A stretch of 64,000 nucleotides of DNA from Stomorhina lunata (taxonomy: Eukaryota; Arthropoda; Insecta; Diptera; Rhiniidae). The notes under the pieces were generated by a model. The model was given only the letters and a program-made list of their open reading frames with translations. It had not been told where the DNA came from and made no database searches. Location: positions 133,224,806 to 133,288,805 of the forward strand of contig OW121741.1 of the NCBI GenBank assembly GCA_933228675.1, read 5' to 3'. Both the position numbers and the translations under genes were made by a program. Shown here piece after piece: positions 1 to 14,000 of the stretch. Position 1 is the first letter of the stretch; each line of letters opens with the position of its first letter.

Positions 1-3000
1 GATGGTGTTAATCACATCATGTTCTGGAGTGATTTCAGGCTTCAGTAATTCAACATTAGATACAGTTTGTTGAGGTTCAACTGTTAGAGGCTTATTGTCT
101 TCAATATTCTCCTTTAACATTTCGGACCAGGACATAGTTGGGGATGTTGTTGTTGTTGTTTGTTTTGAATCAACAGTTTCTTTGGGTTGTGGAGCAACAA
201 ATTCTAGCTCTTCTGGAGTTTCAACCTTTATGATTAATTTCTCCTTCTTGGATTTCTTCTCCTTCTTCTTTTTATGCTGTTGACTGTCATCTGTTACTGT
301 AACTGTTACTTCTTCGGTAATGTGTGTCACAATTTCTGATTTATTATCTTGAACTTCCTCAACGACGGTTTCAATCACTTCATGTTCTGGAGTGATTTCA
401 GGTTTCTGTAATTCAACATTAGACACAGTTTGTTGATGTTCAACTGTTTGTGGCTTAGTGTCTTCAACATTCTCCTTTATCATTTCAGCCCAGGACATTG
501 TGTGGGATGTTGTTGGTTGTTTAGAATCAACAGTTTCCTTTGGTTCTGGAGCAACAAATGCAATAGTTTCCTTAGCCTCTTCAGGAGTTTCAACCTTTAC
601 GACTGATTTCTCCTTCTTGGGTTTCTTCTCCTTCTTCTTTTTATGCAGTTGACTGTCATCTGTAACTTCTTCGGTAATGTGTGTCACAATTTCTGGTTTA
701 CTATCTTGAACTTCCTCTACTGTGGTGTCAATCACATCATGTTCTGGAATGATTACAGGTTCTAGTAATTCAACATTAGACACAGTTTGTTGAGGTTCAA
801 CTGTTTGAGGCTTAGTGTCTTCAATGTTCTCCTTTATCATTTCAGACCAGGACATAGTTAGGGATGTTGTTGTTGTTTGTTTTGAATCAACAGTTTCTTT
901 GGGTTGTGGAGCAACAAATTCAAGAATTTCCTTAGGCTCTTCTGGAGTTTCAACCTTTACGATTGATTTCTCTTTTTTGGGCTTCTTCTCCTTCTTTGTT
1001 TTATGCTGTTGACTGTCATCTGTTACTTCTTCGGTAATGTGTATCACAATTTCTGGTTTATTATCTTGAACTTCCTCAACGATGGTTTCAATCACATCAT
1101 GTTCTGGAGTGATTTCTGTTTTCTGTTGTTCAACTGTCTGGGGTTCAATGTCTTCAAGATTTTCTTTCATCATTTCAGCCCAAGACATAGTGAGGGTTGT
1201 TGTTGGTTGTTTAGAGTCAACAGTTTCCTTTGGTTCTGGAGAAACAAATGCAATAATTTCCTTAGATTCTTCAGGAGTTTCAACCTTTAGGACTGATTTC
1301 TCCTTTTTGGGTTTCTTTTCCTTCTTCTTTTTATGCAATTGATTGTCTTCAGTTATGGCAACTGTTACCTGTTCCTTAACAACGGTTTCGACATCAGTTT
1401 CTGGGGTGATTTCAGGTTCTATCACTTCAACATTAGACACCTTTTCCGGTTCTGTTTTCTGAGGTTGAACTATTTCATGTTCAACAGTTTCAATAGTTTC
1501 CTTCATCATATCAGCCCAGGACATAGCAGCCGATGTTGTTTGTGCAGTTGGTAATTTATCATCTGTTTCAACCTTAAATTCTTTTGGTTCTGCAGAAGCT
1601 TCAACAGGTTCAACTTGTTTCTCCTTTTTGGGTTTCTTTTCCTTCTTCTTTTTATGTGACACAGTGTCCTCTGGTACTGTAACTGTTTCTTTTTCAATCA
1701 TATGTGTTACAATTTCTGGAAGATTTTCTTCAACTTTGGTAACGATAGTTTCAACCGTAATATTTTCTTGGGTAGTTTTCGATTCTCTTGGGTGATGTGG
1801 TTGTTGCATTTCTGACTTGATGAAATCTTCAGTTTGATGTTTAACATCATGTTTTGGAAGTTGTTCTGTATTTTGCTTCATCATATCAGCCCAGGACATA
1901 GTTAGCGATGTTGTTGGTGCTGATGGCAATGGAATTTCAAATGTTTCTTTAGGTTCATGAGCTATAATTTCCTGCTTTATTTTTGGTTCTTCGGGAGTTT
2001 CAAACTTAACCTTTTTCTCCTTTTTAGGTTTCTTTTCCTTTTTCTTTTCTGGCTGATCATTTGATACCGTAACTGTTACTTCCTCAGTAATTTGTGTGAC
2101 AATTTCCGGTTGTCTTTCTTGAACATCTTCAACAACAGTTTCAATCACTACCTCTTGCTTTGGTTTGCTCTCAGGTTCGAACAATTCAATTTCTGAAACT
2201 TTGTCAGTTTCTTTTTGCAGAGGTTCAACAACTTCAATGGTTTGAGGTTTAACATCTTGTTCCTTTGGTTGTTGGACTTCAAATTTGATAAAGTCAGCTG
2301 TTTGGTTTTTAATGTCATCTTTTGGAATTGGTTCTGTATCCTTCATAATAGAAGACCATGACATAGGTTGAGCTGTTGCTGGTGCCGTTACTAAAATATG
2401 TTCTTCTGCTTTAGGTGCTGGAATTTTAGTTGTTTCTTTGGGCTCTTCAACAACCTTTTCTTTTAAGGTTAGCTTCTCCTTCTTAGGTTTCTTTTCCTTT
2501 TTAATTTTAGTAACTTCACTGTCGTCACATACTGTAACTAATGTTTCTTGAGTGTTTTGACTTTCCTCAATAACAGTTTGAATAACTTCAGAAACCTTCT
2601 CGGATTGTGTCTCTTGAGGCTCTGTGACATCAATGGGTTGAGGTTTAACGTGTTCCTTTTCTAGTGGGTGCTGTTCGGAACCTTCCTTCATAATTGCTGC
2701 CCAAGACATAGTGGGTACCTTGCTATCGACAGACTCTATGGGTTTGGATTCCTTAATTTCGGTTTTTTGTTTGGGTTCCTCGTGAGTCTTTTCTGGTACT
2801 GGTTGTTTTTCTTTTTTGGATTTCTTTTCCTTCTTCTTTTTGGAGACTTGATTATCATCAGAAACTATGACTGTAGTTTCTTCGATAACCTTTGTTACAA
2901 CTTCTGGGTGTTTTTGTTCTTCAAATTCTTTAAGAACAGTTTCGACAACTACAGGTTCTTGAGTTTCAATTTGGTGCTTGACATCTTCTTTTGGAAGTTG

Positions 3001-6000
3001 TTCAGAAGTCAAATTATCCTTCAATAGTGCGGCCCAGCCAGTCAGTGCCGAAGGTATATTCTCAACAACAGTTGCTTCAGGTTCAATTGGAATAACTTCA
3101 GTTGCTGGTTTTGATTCTTCAGAAGTAGTGTCTTTAGCAACTTGTTTTTCCTTCTTTGGTTTCTTTTCCTTCTTCTTTTTGCTGGTATGACTGTCATCTG
3201 ATACTGTAACAGTATCCTGGATAACTGTAGTTTCCTCAACAACAGGGACAATTTGAGTGCTTGCGGTAATAGGTTTTTGTATTTCAGGTTGTTGTACTTC
3301 AGAGTTAATAAAATCAGTAGTTTGGCGTTTAATTTCTTCTGAACTCATATTCTCCTTAAGCATCTCAGCCCAGGACATAGTAGTTGAGGGGTTTGAAGTT
3401 ATCGAAGATAATTTATCATCGACTTCAGTGGTTTGTTCTGGTACCTCAGGTTCACTTAATGGCTCTTGAGGAGTAATAATTTCCTTGGAGGGTTTTTCTT
3501 TTTTAGGTTTCTTTTCCTTCTTTGTTTTCTGATCTTGTCTATCCTCGGTTGTAGTAGTAGTGGTTACAGTAGTAGTTGTTACCTCATGAATAGTTTCGGA
3601 TTCCTGCATATCTACTGGAGTTGGCTCAGTTTCCTTAACAGAGGGTTCAATGGGTAAAGGTTGTTGTAATTGTTCGGTTTTGATAAAATCAGTTACTTGA
3701 CGTTTAACGTCCTCTTTTGGAGCCTGTTCAGTAGTGATGTTTTCTTTCAACATTGATGCCCATGACATAGTAAGTGGTGCTGATGTGGGCAAACTAGCAG
3801 GTTTAGGATCGACAACTTCGGATTTTGGTTTTTGTTCTTCTGGATCCTTGGGAAGCTTGTCTTCAACAGGATGTTTTTCCTTCTTCGGTTTCTTCTCCTT
3901 TTTCTGCTTGGTAAGTAGAGTATCATCGGAGACTGTTGTTCCGTGGACGATTGTTACAATTTCTTCAGTTGTTGTAGTTTGTTGCTCAGTTTCTTTTGGT
4001 TTATCTTGAGGAACAACACTTTCTTCATCCAACTTAGGTTTCTTTTCCTTCGTTTGCTTAGGAAGTAGGTTTTCTTTTGAAACGGTAACTGTGGTTTCCT
4101 GGGTAGTAACAACTTCGGTAGTTTGTTTTTGTAACTCAGCTGTTGCAGGAATATCAGTCTTCTTATCATTCACAGGTTTTTCAACTTCCTTCTTTTCTGT
4201 TTGCGGTTCAACCTTAGCTTGAGTCTCCATTATGCTTTCGAGAACAATTTCTTGTTTTGGTTTCTCGGTTTGTTCTTTGATCTTCTGTGTTATTTCAATG
4301 GGCTTCTTGGGAACATAAAGCTGTTGTTCAACTTCAGCAGCTGCAGCTGACCATGATCTCATGTATGAAGCACGATCGGTATGTTCCGTATCTTCGACAA
4401 CTTCAGTGTGCTTAACAACTTCCGGTTTTTCCTCTATTTTGACAGTTTCAACAACATGCGTGTCAGGAGTAATTTCTTTAACCTTGGAGACAGTTGTTGT
4501 TACAGTTTCTTTTACTACAGTAGAAAGTGTAGTGGTTTCTTCTGCAGGTTTCTTAGATGGCATTTCACTTACTGGTTCAGGAGTGGTAACCTTTTCGGAT
4601 ATAGGTTTATCTTCCATATCTTCTACAACTGGTTCGAATACCAATTTCTTTGTGCTTTCGGTCAGACTAACAACTTCTTCAACGTTAGTCTTAGGTTTCC
4701 TGATATCTTCAACTGTTTCGATGACTTCAGTCGTTGTAGTGATAGCATCTGAGAATTGTTGAAAAGATTCTTCAGTTTCCTCAATAGCCTCAGTTCCGAT
4801 TTCGATGTCTTCTACGATTTCCTCTTGCTCAATGTCTTTAATGGGTTCAAAAGGTTGCAAAGGTGCGGAATCAATCATTTCCGTTAGGGGTTCTGTTACT
4901 TCTTTGACAGTGGTTGTTTTTGTGTCTTCTTTAACTACAATCTCCTTAACTATTCTTTCGGATACATTTACTGGTACTAAAACTTCCTCAATAGTTGAGA
5001 CATGAGTTTCAGGTTTTTCTGATTCTCTTAACTCATCATCAATTTTTTCAACAACAGTAGTAGTAGTAGTTTCTTTCCAAGGTTGTAAAGGTGCTGAATA
5101 TGGAAGACTTTCCTTTGGACTTTCATATGGTTCATAATCATCTTCGTCAAGAAGGTCAGCCCAAGATTTCTTTTCTTTAAATGTATCAAGTTTCTCGGTT
5201 TCAAAAGTTGTGGTAACCACTGTCTCTTGTTGCTCAATTGTTTCTCTTACAGGTAAAGATTTTTCTTCAACCAACAAAACTTCAGATTTCTTTGGAGCTT
5301 TTGGTTTCTTCTCTTTCTTGGGTTTGGTAGGTTTCTCAGGTTCTGCAACAGGCTTTTGTTCGGCCACAACAATGGGTTGTGCTATTGGTTCTACAACACG
5401 TTTGTCCTTCTTCTTTTCAGTGCGACCCGGCTGCATTTGTTTTTCTTGTTGAATGAAATCTGTGGTCTTTTTCTTGGCATCCAAAGTTTTCGGGGTTATG
5501 TTATCAACGAAAGGTTGATTGGCGTTTTCTTTCAATATATCAGACCACGATTTAAACGAATTAGAATCATGTTTATCTTCAGCAACTTCAGATTTTGTAA
5601 TGACAGTAGTTTCAGTTGTTTGGGTTGTAGTCGTTGAAACACTGTCTTCCCATTCATCATCACTCATAAGAGCTGACCATGATTTAGGTTGTTCTGATTC
5701 CACAGGTTTCTTTTCTTCCAAATCAGTAACAAATTCTTTTGGAACAAATTCAGTAATAACATTCTCAATTTGTTTGGGTTTATCACTGGACTTCTTTGGT
5801 TTCTCACGTTTAGGTTTTTCTTGAGGCACTTTTCTTTCCTTAGATACCACTACCAGCGAAGTAGTTTCTTCCTTAGATTCTGGTACCTTTTCGGCAGGTT
5901 TGCTGACAATGGCTGACCAAGATAAGCCAGTGGGTTTGGGAATGTCCATCTTTTCTTCATGTGTTGTTTCCTCAGTAACGGTTGCAATGAACTTAGGTTC

Positions 6001-8070
6001 ATGAGAAGCTTTTTCTTTTACTATAAACTCAGTAGTTTCCTTTGTAACGTGTGATTTGGGTTCATCAACAAACTCTTCAATGTGCTTACGAGCTTGTTGT
6101 TTCCTTTCTTTCTTGCTAGGCTTCTTGTCCTTCTTAGGTTCAACAACAATCTTTTCAGGTTCACGAGTCTTAGTTTTGGCTAAGGGCTCTGGTTTATGCA
6201 AAACTTCAGGAGTAGGTTCAGGAGCTTTTTGTAGTATAGCAGACCAGGACATAGTTGTTGTAGTAGTAAGAGAGGAATGTTCACTGATCTCCGAAGTTTT
6301 TGTGGTGGAAATCTGTTCAACATGCTCTGTAGTTTCTGGTTCTGGTACAAATGTTGTGGTTTCAACAACTGTAATTTCAGTTGGCTCAAGAGTTTCAGTT
6401 TTGACTGGCTCAAGAATTTCAACATTAGTAGTGACCTTGACTTCTGGTCTATGTTGAACAGTATGCTTTTCTTTCTTGGGCTTTTTATCTTTCTTTGGTT
6501 TAATGTTAGTATTTTCTTTAACCACAGGTATTTCCTCAACTTCCGGCTCCTTAGGAGAAATTGGTTTTTGTTGTTTATCTTGCTTTTTGGGTTGTTTCTT
6601 TTCTTTTTTGGTTTCTGTAGGTTGAGAAACTACAGGTTTTGTTTCCTCAGGCACTGGTTCGGGAGATTTTTGCAAAATAGAAGACCAGGATGTGGTTGAT
6701 GTTGTCACAGTAGTCACAGATGTTGAAGTTTTTGTATGTTCTTCCATTTCATGTGTAACTTCTGGTTCATTTGATTTTACCACAATTTCTTGTTCCACAA
6801 ATTCTGTATTTTTGTTTTCAGTTTTTGGAACAACTTGTGGTTTTGGTTTATCCTTCTTATCTTTCTTTGGCTTCTTCTTTTTAGTCTCAACATTTTCTGT
6901 TTCCACTAAAGGTGCTTCAGGTTTTTCGTTCGGTTGAACAAAGTCATCGTGATCTTTTGGTTCTTCTGGAACAGCAGGTTGTTGAACAATTGAAGACCAT
7001 GACATGGTAACAGTAGTTGATTCTGGAATTTCAGTAATTGTTTTACTAACAGTGACTATAGCATCATCAGTTGTTGTGGTAATTTCTGTTCTATTACGTT
7101 CCAGAACCTCATCACTGGATTCAGTAATTTGCTCTTCACTTTCAACCACTTTGGGTTTGTTATCCTTCTTAGGTTTCTCTTCCTTCTTTTTATCTTTCCT
7201 TTTAGGTTTTTCTTTTTTGGCTGGTTCAACCTTGTGAGAAACTTCCTTCTTTTCAACAGAGTCATCTACTTCTGGCTCCACGTTCCTAGGCTTCTTATGG
7301 GTGTGTTTCTTTTCTAAATCGATGAACTCAGAAGTTTGTTTAAGCATATCCGCATAAGATGTTATGGATGTAGATTTTGTCTTTTCCGTGGGCCAAGATG
7401 TAGGTTGTGGTTCTGATACTTCAACAACATTGTTAGTAGCTTCTTCCTCTTTCCAGGAAACATTCAATTCTGGCAAGTCAAAAGCTGAAGTTATTACTGT
7501 CGGTTTATGTTCGACCTCAGCGACAGATGGTTTTTCTTTTTTCACTGGTTTTTCTTTTTTCAAAGGCTTAACTTCTTCTCTAGGTTTCTTGTCTTGCTTA
7601 GGTTCGGAAGTTTTCTTTTCTTCAGGTTTGATTTCCTTGGTTATCTTGTCAGTACCTTGGTTTTGCAATAGAATAGATGCCCAAGATTCTGAAGAGGTTG
7701 TAGTTGTAACAGTACTTGTAGTGACAGTAGTAGTGCTTTCCGAGGATTTGGAGTTGGTCAAAGTTGGCTCTTGAACATTTGTAGACTTTATTGGTTCCAA
7801 AGGAGCTGCAAACTGTTTTTCTGCTGTTTCAACAGTTTCCTTTGGTGTCTCTTTTTCTACTTCTTCCGAGAATACTATAGGTTTGTGTTCAACCTCAGGG
7901 ACAGATGATTTTTCTTTTTTCACTGGTTTTTCCTTCTTCAAGGGTTTAACTTCCTCCATAGGTTTCTTGACTTGTTTTGGTTCGGAAGTTTTCTTTTCTT
8001 CAGGTTTGATTTCCTTGGTTATCTTGCTAGTGTCTTGGTTTTGCAAAAGAATGGATGCCCAAGATTCTGT
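1..8070 (-). repeat. Giant-exon array: about 22 SW[AS]xx[LIM] modules with KKKKEKKPKKEK blocks
   Basis: The composite module is TMSWAEMMKEN, often a DVKxQTxDFIKxE segment, then VETVVEEV, PEIVTxITEEVTVTVSDD and a basic KKKKEKKPKKEK block. The SW core lies near 110-138, 475-500, 830-857, 1163-1190, 1500-1527, 1875-1900, 2340-2366, 2685-2712, 3018-3045, 3352-3381, 3743-3770, 4340-4365, 5148-5170, 5530-5556, 5658-5682, 5908-5930, 6228-6255, 6668-6690, 6980-7006, 7343-7368 (SYADMLKQ), 7665-7690 and 8043-8068. The first four copies are spaced 363, 357 and 333 bp and are nearly identical over the whole unit, so they are recent in-frame duplicates. Function unknown; the alternation of hydrophobic docking core, acidic strand and basic block is the visible logic. 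Confidence 0.88.
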
Positions 8071-11000
8071 AGAAGTTGTTGTTGTAACAGTACTTGAGGT
8101 GACGGTAGTGGTACTTTCCAAGGTTTTGGAGTCGGTTGGTATTGGCTGTTGGACATTTGTAGAAGTGATTGGTTCCAATGGAGCTGTAAACTGTTTTTCT
8201 TTTGTTGCTGCAGTTTCTTTTGGTGTCTCTTCTTCCTCTTCAGAGAAAACGATAGGTTCATCAACAACATTCATCCAAGCACTTGAAGATTCATCAATTG
8301 GAAGACCAGCATAAGCAGGTTTTTTAGACTCTTCTTTAGGTTTAGTTTCAGGGACTATTGCAGATGTTGTCTTCTCATCGACTTGTGTAGTTGCCTCAAC
8401 AATAGTTGTAGCTTTTGGTTTTGGTTCTTCTTCGCCATCAGAAAATACCATAGGTTCTTCCACAATGTTCATCCAGGCACTGGAGGATTCATCTATAGGG
8501 AGACCAGCATAGGCAGGTTTCTTCGGTTCTTCTGAAATTACTACTGAAGTTTTGATTTCTTCAGTTTTAATTGGTTTTTCAGGTGTTTTTGGTTCAGTTA
8601 CTTCAGAAGGTATATTGCTAGTCAAAGGTTCCAAAGGCGAGGCGTATGGTTTATCGGTTGTATCTTTAGTATTAACCAATTCTTCCTCATCAGAGAATAC
8701 CATAGGTTCTTCTATTACATTCATCCATGCATTTGAAGACTCATCAATGGGAAGACCAGCGTAGGCTGGTTTTTTAGGTTCAATAAGTTGTGGTTCTTCT
8801 TGTGGAGTTTGTTTTATGTCTTTAGTTTTTTCTTCAGTAATTGTAACAGTTTCGACAGTAGTAACAGTAGTTGGCACTTCTTCTTCATCAGAGAATACCA
8901 TGGGCTCATCAATAACATCCATCCAAGTATTAGAAGATTCATCAATTGGAAGACCAGCATAAGCAGGTTTCTTGGGTTCATTGACAATTTCTTTAGGAAG
9001 ATCTACAACAGATTCCTTTGGTTCATCCACTAATTTTTCATTTTCAGGTCTGGAAATGGGTTCTAAAGATGAAACAAATGGTTTAGGCTCCTCAACTTTC
9101 ACTAATTTTTCATCTGTTAACAATGTAGTATGTTCGCTGATTGTGGTGAGTGTTTTGACTGCGGTAGTAGTGGTTTCAACCTCTTCCTCATCTGAAAATA
9201 CCATTGGTTCATCAGTGAGATTCATCCAGGCATCAGAAGATTCATCAATAGGAAGACCTGCATATACAGGTTTTTTAGGTTCATCAGCAAGTTTTACTAA
9301 AGGCTCAGAAGGTTCCTTTTGTATTATTTCTTCTACATTATTCTTAGGTGCGTCAACATTTGCTACAGTGGTAGTTTCTTCAGTAACAACTGTTGTGGAA
9401 GTTGAAGGTTTAGCATCAAGTAATGGTTCTAGAGGAGTGGTGAATGGTTTGTCATTAGTTGTAGGCTTCTGGCTAGGTTCCTCTTCATCATCAGAAAATA
9501 CCATAGGCTCATCAATGACATCCATCCAAGTACTAGATGACTCATCAATGGGAAGACCAGCATAGGCTGGCTTTTTAGGTTCCTCAGTAACTGGTGCTTT
9601 AAGTTCTTCACTCTTTTTAGGTTCTTCCTTAGGTTTTTCTGTTACCGTTGTAGTAGTTGTAACGGTTTCAACAATCGAAGTTGTGGTTTCAACTTCATCA
9701 TCTGAAAATACCATTGGCTCATCAGTGATATTCATCCAGTCATCAGAAGATTCATCAATAGGAAGACCAGCGTACGCAGGTTTCTTTGGTGCCTCGGGAA
9801 TGGTTTCTTGTGGTTTTTCAATGGGCTTCGAAACATCTTCTGGTGTGCTTGTGGTAATCGGTTTTTCTTCGACTGTTTTTACAGCTTCAACCATTGCAAC
9901 TTTAGTTTCTTCTTCTTCATCTGAAAATACCATGGGTTCGTCAATAACATTCATCCATGAATTAGAGGATTCATCAATTGGAAGACCAGCGTAAGTAATT
10001 TTCTTCGGCTCATCAACAACTTCTTGTGGTTTAGCTGCCTTAAGTTCTGCTTGTTCTTGTGGAAGCTTATCTTCTTCGGTAGGGATAGCTATTGTTTCAG
10101 TGGTAGGTTTAACATCACTTAAGGGCTCTAGAGGAGAAGTAAATGGTTTTTCAGCTTCAGAAGGCTTCTTATCTGCCAACTCTCCCTCGTCAGAGAACAC
10201 TATAGGCTCATCAATTACATTCATCCAAGCATTTGAGGATTCATCAATTGGAAGTCCAGCATAAGCAGTCTTCTTGGGTTCATCAACAATTGGTTTTTGA
10301 AGTTCAGGTTGTTTTTCCTCTTTAGGTTGATCTTTAATATCGGTGGCTTTTTGAATGGTAGTCGTTATGGTCTCAACCACGGTGGTTTTGATGTGCGCTT
10401 TCTCTTCCTCATCTGAGAATACCATTGGTTCATCAATTACATCCATCCAGGCATTGGAGGACTCATCAATAGGAAGACCAGCATAAGCTGGTTTCTTTGG
10501 TTCTTCAGGGATAATAATTGCAGCTTGTTCTGGAATTTCAGGTTTTGTTGTTTCTTTATTAGTGGTTACTGTTTCAATGGTAGTGACCTTAGTAACAACT
10601 TCTTCTTCTTCATCTGAAAACACCATTGGTTCATCAATGACATTCATCCAAGTATTTGAAGATTCATCAATAGGAAGACCAGCATAGGCTGGTTTCATTG
10701 GTGCCTCGGAAATTGGTTCTTGTGGTTTTTCAACGGGCTTCGAAACATCTACTACATTCTTAATCGTTTCAAGAGGAGCAACAAATGGCTTATCAGATTT
10801 CTTATGTTCCTCAACAATGAGTTTTGGTTCTTCTGGGGTAGTTTCTGTAGTTTTAGTGATATCTTCAACTTCAGTTGTTATTGTTTTAACAATAGTTTGT
10901 ACATCAGCCTGCTTTGGTACTTCAGGGATAACAACTTCACTTTCAGTGGTAGTCTTTTCTTCAGTTGTTGTTACAGTTTTAACCGTAGTAACCTTAGTTA

Positions 11001-14000
11001 CCAATTGCTCCTCTTCATCCGAAAATACCATTGGTTCTTCACTGAGATTCATCCAAGCATCAGAAGATTCATCAATAGGAAGGCCAGCGTAAGCAGGTTT
11101 CTTGGGTTCGGTTTTAATTTCTTCCACTTTAACGGGTTCTTCTGGCAAAGTTTCCGGTTTAGCAGATTTAATGGGTTCTTCTTGGATCTGCTCGGTTACT
11201 GTTACGGCTTTAACTGTTGTTGTAATTATAGGTTCAACTGGTTTTGGTTTTAGTGGTTCAAGAGGAGCAACAAACTGCTTTTCTGGCTCTTGACTCTTAA
11301 CTGGTTTAGTTTCTGCAGGTATGTCCTTAGGCTTTGTCATAGTTTTATCAACAGTTTCAATGACTGTTTGGATATTGTAAGAGCTATTGATTTCTTGAGG
11401 TAACTCAATTTCAACTTCTTCACTAATCATGTCCTTCCATGAGGTTGGTTCTTCAGAATCATCTATCATGTCAGCCCAAGAAGATTTTGTGGGTTCAAAT
11501 TCTTTAATAACAACCGAAGATTTCGGTTTTGTGGCAGTTCTTTCGGCATCAATAAAGCTAGAAGTTGATTCAGTAACAATATTAGCCCAGGAGGATGTAG
11601 TCGTAGTAGTTTGTGTTATTTCTGGTGCCGGTTTTTCTTTCTTAACAGTTATTGTCTCAGTAACCATTACTGGAATCTGTTCCTTAATTGGTTTTTCCTT
11701 TTTAGGTTTAGAAGGTTCTATATTCTTGGCAATAACAAGTTTATTTTCAGTAGCAGGCTTTGGCTTAACAACATCTTCCATATGGTCGATTTGACTAGCA
11801 ATCTTGGCCCATGTTATGGTGTTACTACTTTCAGTAGTTTCGGTAACCCTTTCTGGAGATTTTTCCTTGACTGGTTTCACAGTTTCTTTAACACTGGGCT
11901 TGGTCTCTTCGTAGTCTTGAACTGGTTCCCACTTAGTTTCCTCCTTAATAGGTTTTTGTTTATCCTGCTTAGGTTGCTTCTGTTTCTTTTGTTTAGGATC
12001 TTTACGTTCAGGTACTTTGGGATCAATGACAGCTGTTAGTTCTTCTGGTCTCACGGGAGATTTCTTACGCTGACTTATATCATCGATCCACTCACCAGGT
12101 TTCTTAACCAAAGACGCCCATGAGAATCCACTGCTTTCCTCTTTAGGCTTAGCGGGAATTTGTGTTTTCTTTTCTTCTTCAACTGCTACAGTTACAGGTT
12201 TTGGTTTTTCAACCTGTTCGGGCAATGGTGTTTTTACGGGACTTGCTTCTCTGGACTCGGGTTTAGGTTTCTTAGCCTTCTTTTGTTTTTTGTTTGTCTT
12301 ATCACTTTCATCAGAGTCGGATGAAGTTAGTTTTACCTCAACCTTAGATGGTTTCTTATCCTTGGATTTTTTCTTAGGTTCTGGTTTTTCAGTTTCCGTT
12401 TTTACTTCAGGTTTCTTGGTCACCTTGGTTGTAACAGTATCAATCCATTCACCGGGACGTTTCACCAAGGAAGCCCAAGTTGATGTGGAGGTACTTTCTT
12501 CGGTAGATTTTTGAGTTTCTTTAACATTTTCTTCTTCAGAGGAAGTTGTAACAATTGTCTCAGTTACCTTTTCAATAGTGTCTTCAACCCATTTATCTTC
12601 CTCTACCTTGGTTTTTACTGGGGACTTATGTTGCTTACGTTCCTGTTTCTTTGATTTGGTCTTCTTTGATTCTGGTTTTTTATTTTCTTTGGGCTCTTCT
12701 TCTTTCTTGACAACTGGTTCTGGCTTTTGCTTCTTTAAAATGGTATTATCGACCCATTCACCAGGTTTTTGTACAAGAGAGGCCCAAGAGAATTCTGTTT
12801 TGGAAACAGTGGTAGTGTCTTGAGTTTCAATAGGTTGATCTTTAGTTTTAACACTTTCAACAACAGTTTCTGTGGAAACCGGTGCAGGTTTATCTTCTTT
12901 AACAGTTTCCTCGTTTTTGGGACTGTCCTTAACAGTTTCTATACTCTTAGTTGGTGTAGGTGACTGTTTCTTTTCCTTTTTGGGTTTTTCCTTTTTGGGC
13001 TTTTTGGTCTTCACATCAACGGTGACAACAGTTTCAGGTTCAATTTTTTCAGATGGTTTGTTTTCATCTTGTTCAATTTTTTCCGATGGTTTCTTTTCAT
13101 CTTGTGTTTTAACTTCAGTCTTAACAATTTTTGTTGTTACAAGAGCAGGAGCACTCTCAAGAGGTTGACCATTTTCGCCTAATAATATATCGGCATATGT
13201 TTTGCCGTGAGGTATAGTTTGCCAAACGTTAGTTTCATCTGGTACAGGCTCTGGTTCATATACTTCAGTTGTTTTATGTTGTACAGTTTCGAAAACGTCT
13301 GAGAATTTCTCAACCTTTTCTGGTTTGTGAGCTCTGTCTTGCTTATGTTTAGGGGATTTAGAAGGTTTCTTTGGTTTAGCCGAATGTTGAGGTTTCTCCT
13401 GCCTTCTGTGTTTAGAAGGTTGTTCCTGTTTATTTCTGGGAATAAACTCGTTATAGATTCTTTCATTGGCCAAGAATGTGTGCGTTTGATCAGAGAAGGC
13501 ATGACGCAAGTAAGAAGGTGTAAATTCTGGAGCGTTTGGTGAAAGTTTTGAAGATAAAGCAATAGAGGATAGGGTAGGGGTGTTGTCCTCTAAAACACTA
13601 GACCAGGTATCAATAATTGTCTTTTCATCTTGTTGATGGTCAATAGGCTCGTCTGGAGTATCTGTCCATTGTGTTGGTTTTACAAATACTGGTTCAATAG
13701 TTTCTTTTGGCTCTTGTCTATCAGAAACAGGACTTTCTGATGTCAAGGAATCGCTGATAGCTTCACTCCAGGTTGTAACTTGCTCAGTTACCTTTACGGT
13801 TTGTTTAATTGTTTCATTTGGCTTAGATTCTTCTGGTACAGCTGTGGTTGGCAATGGTTCTTCGACTTCATCTAATTGAGTAACGACTTGTAATGGCTCC
13901 ATTGGAGCAGTGAAAGGTTTGCTGATTTCGGTTTCCAACTTTTCTGGTTTCATTTCTTTTTGAGGCTCGGTAGGCTTGGGGACTTCTTCAGGAGCTTTCA

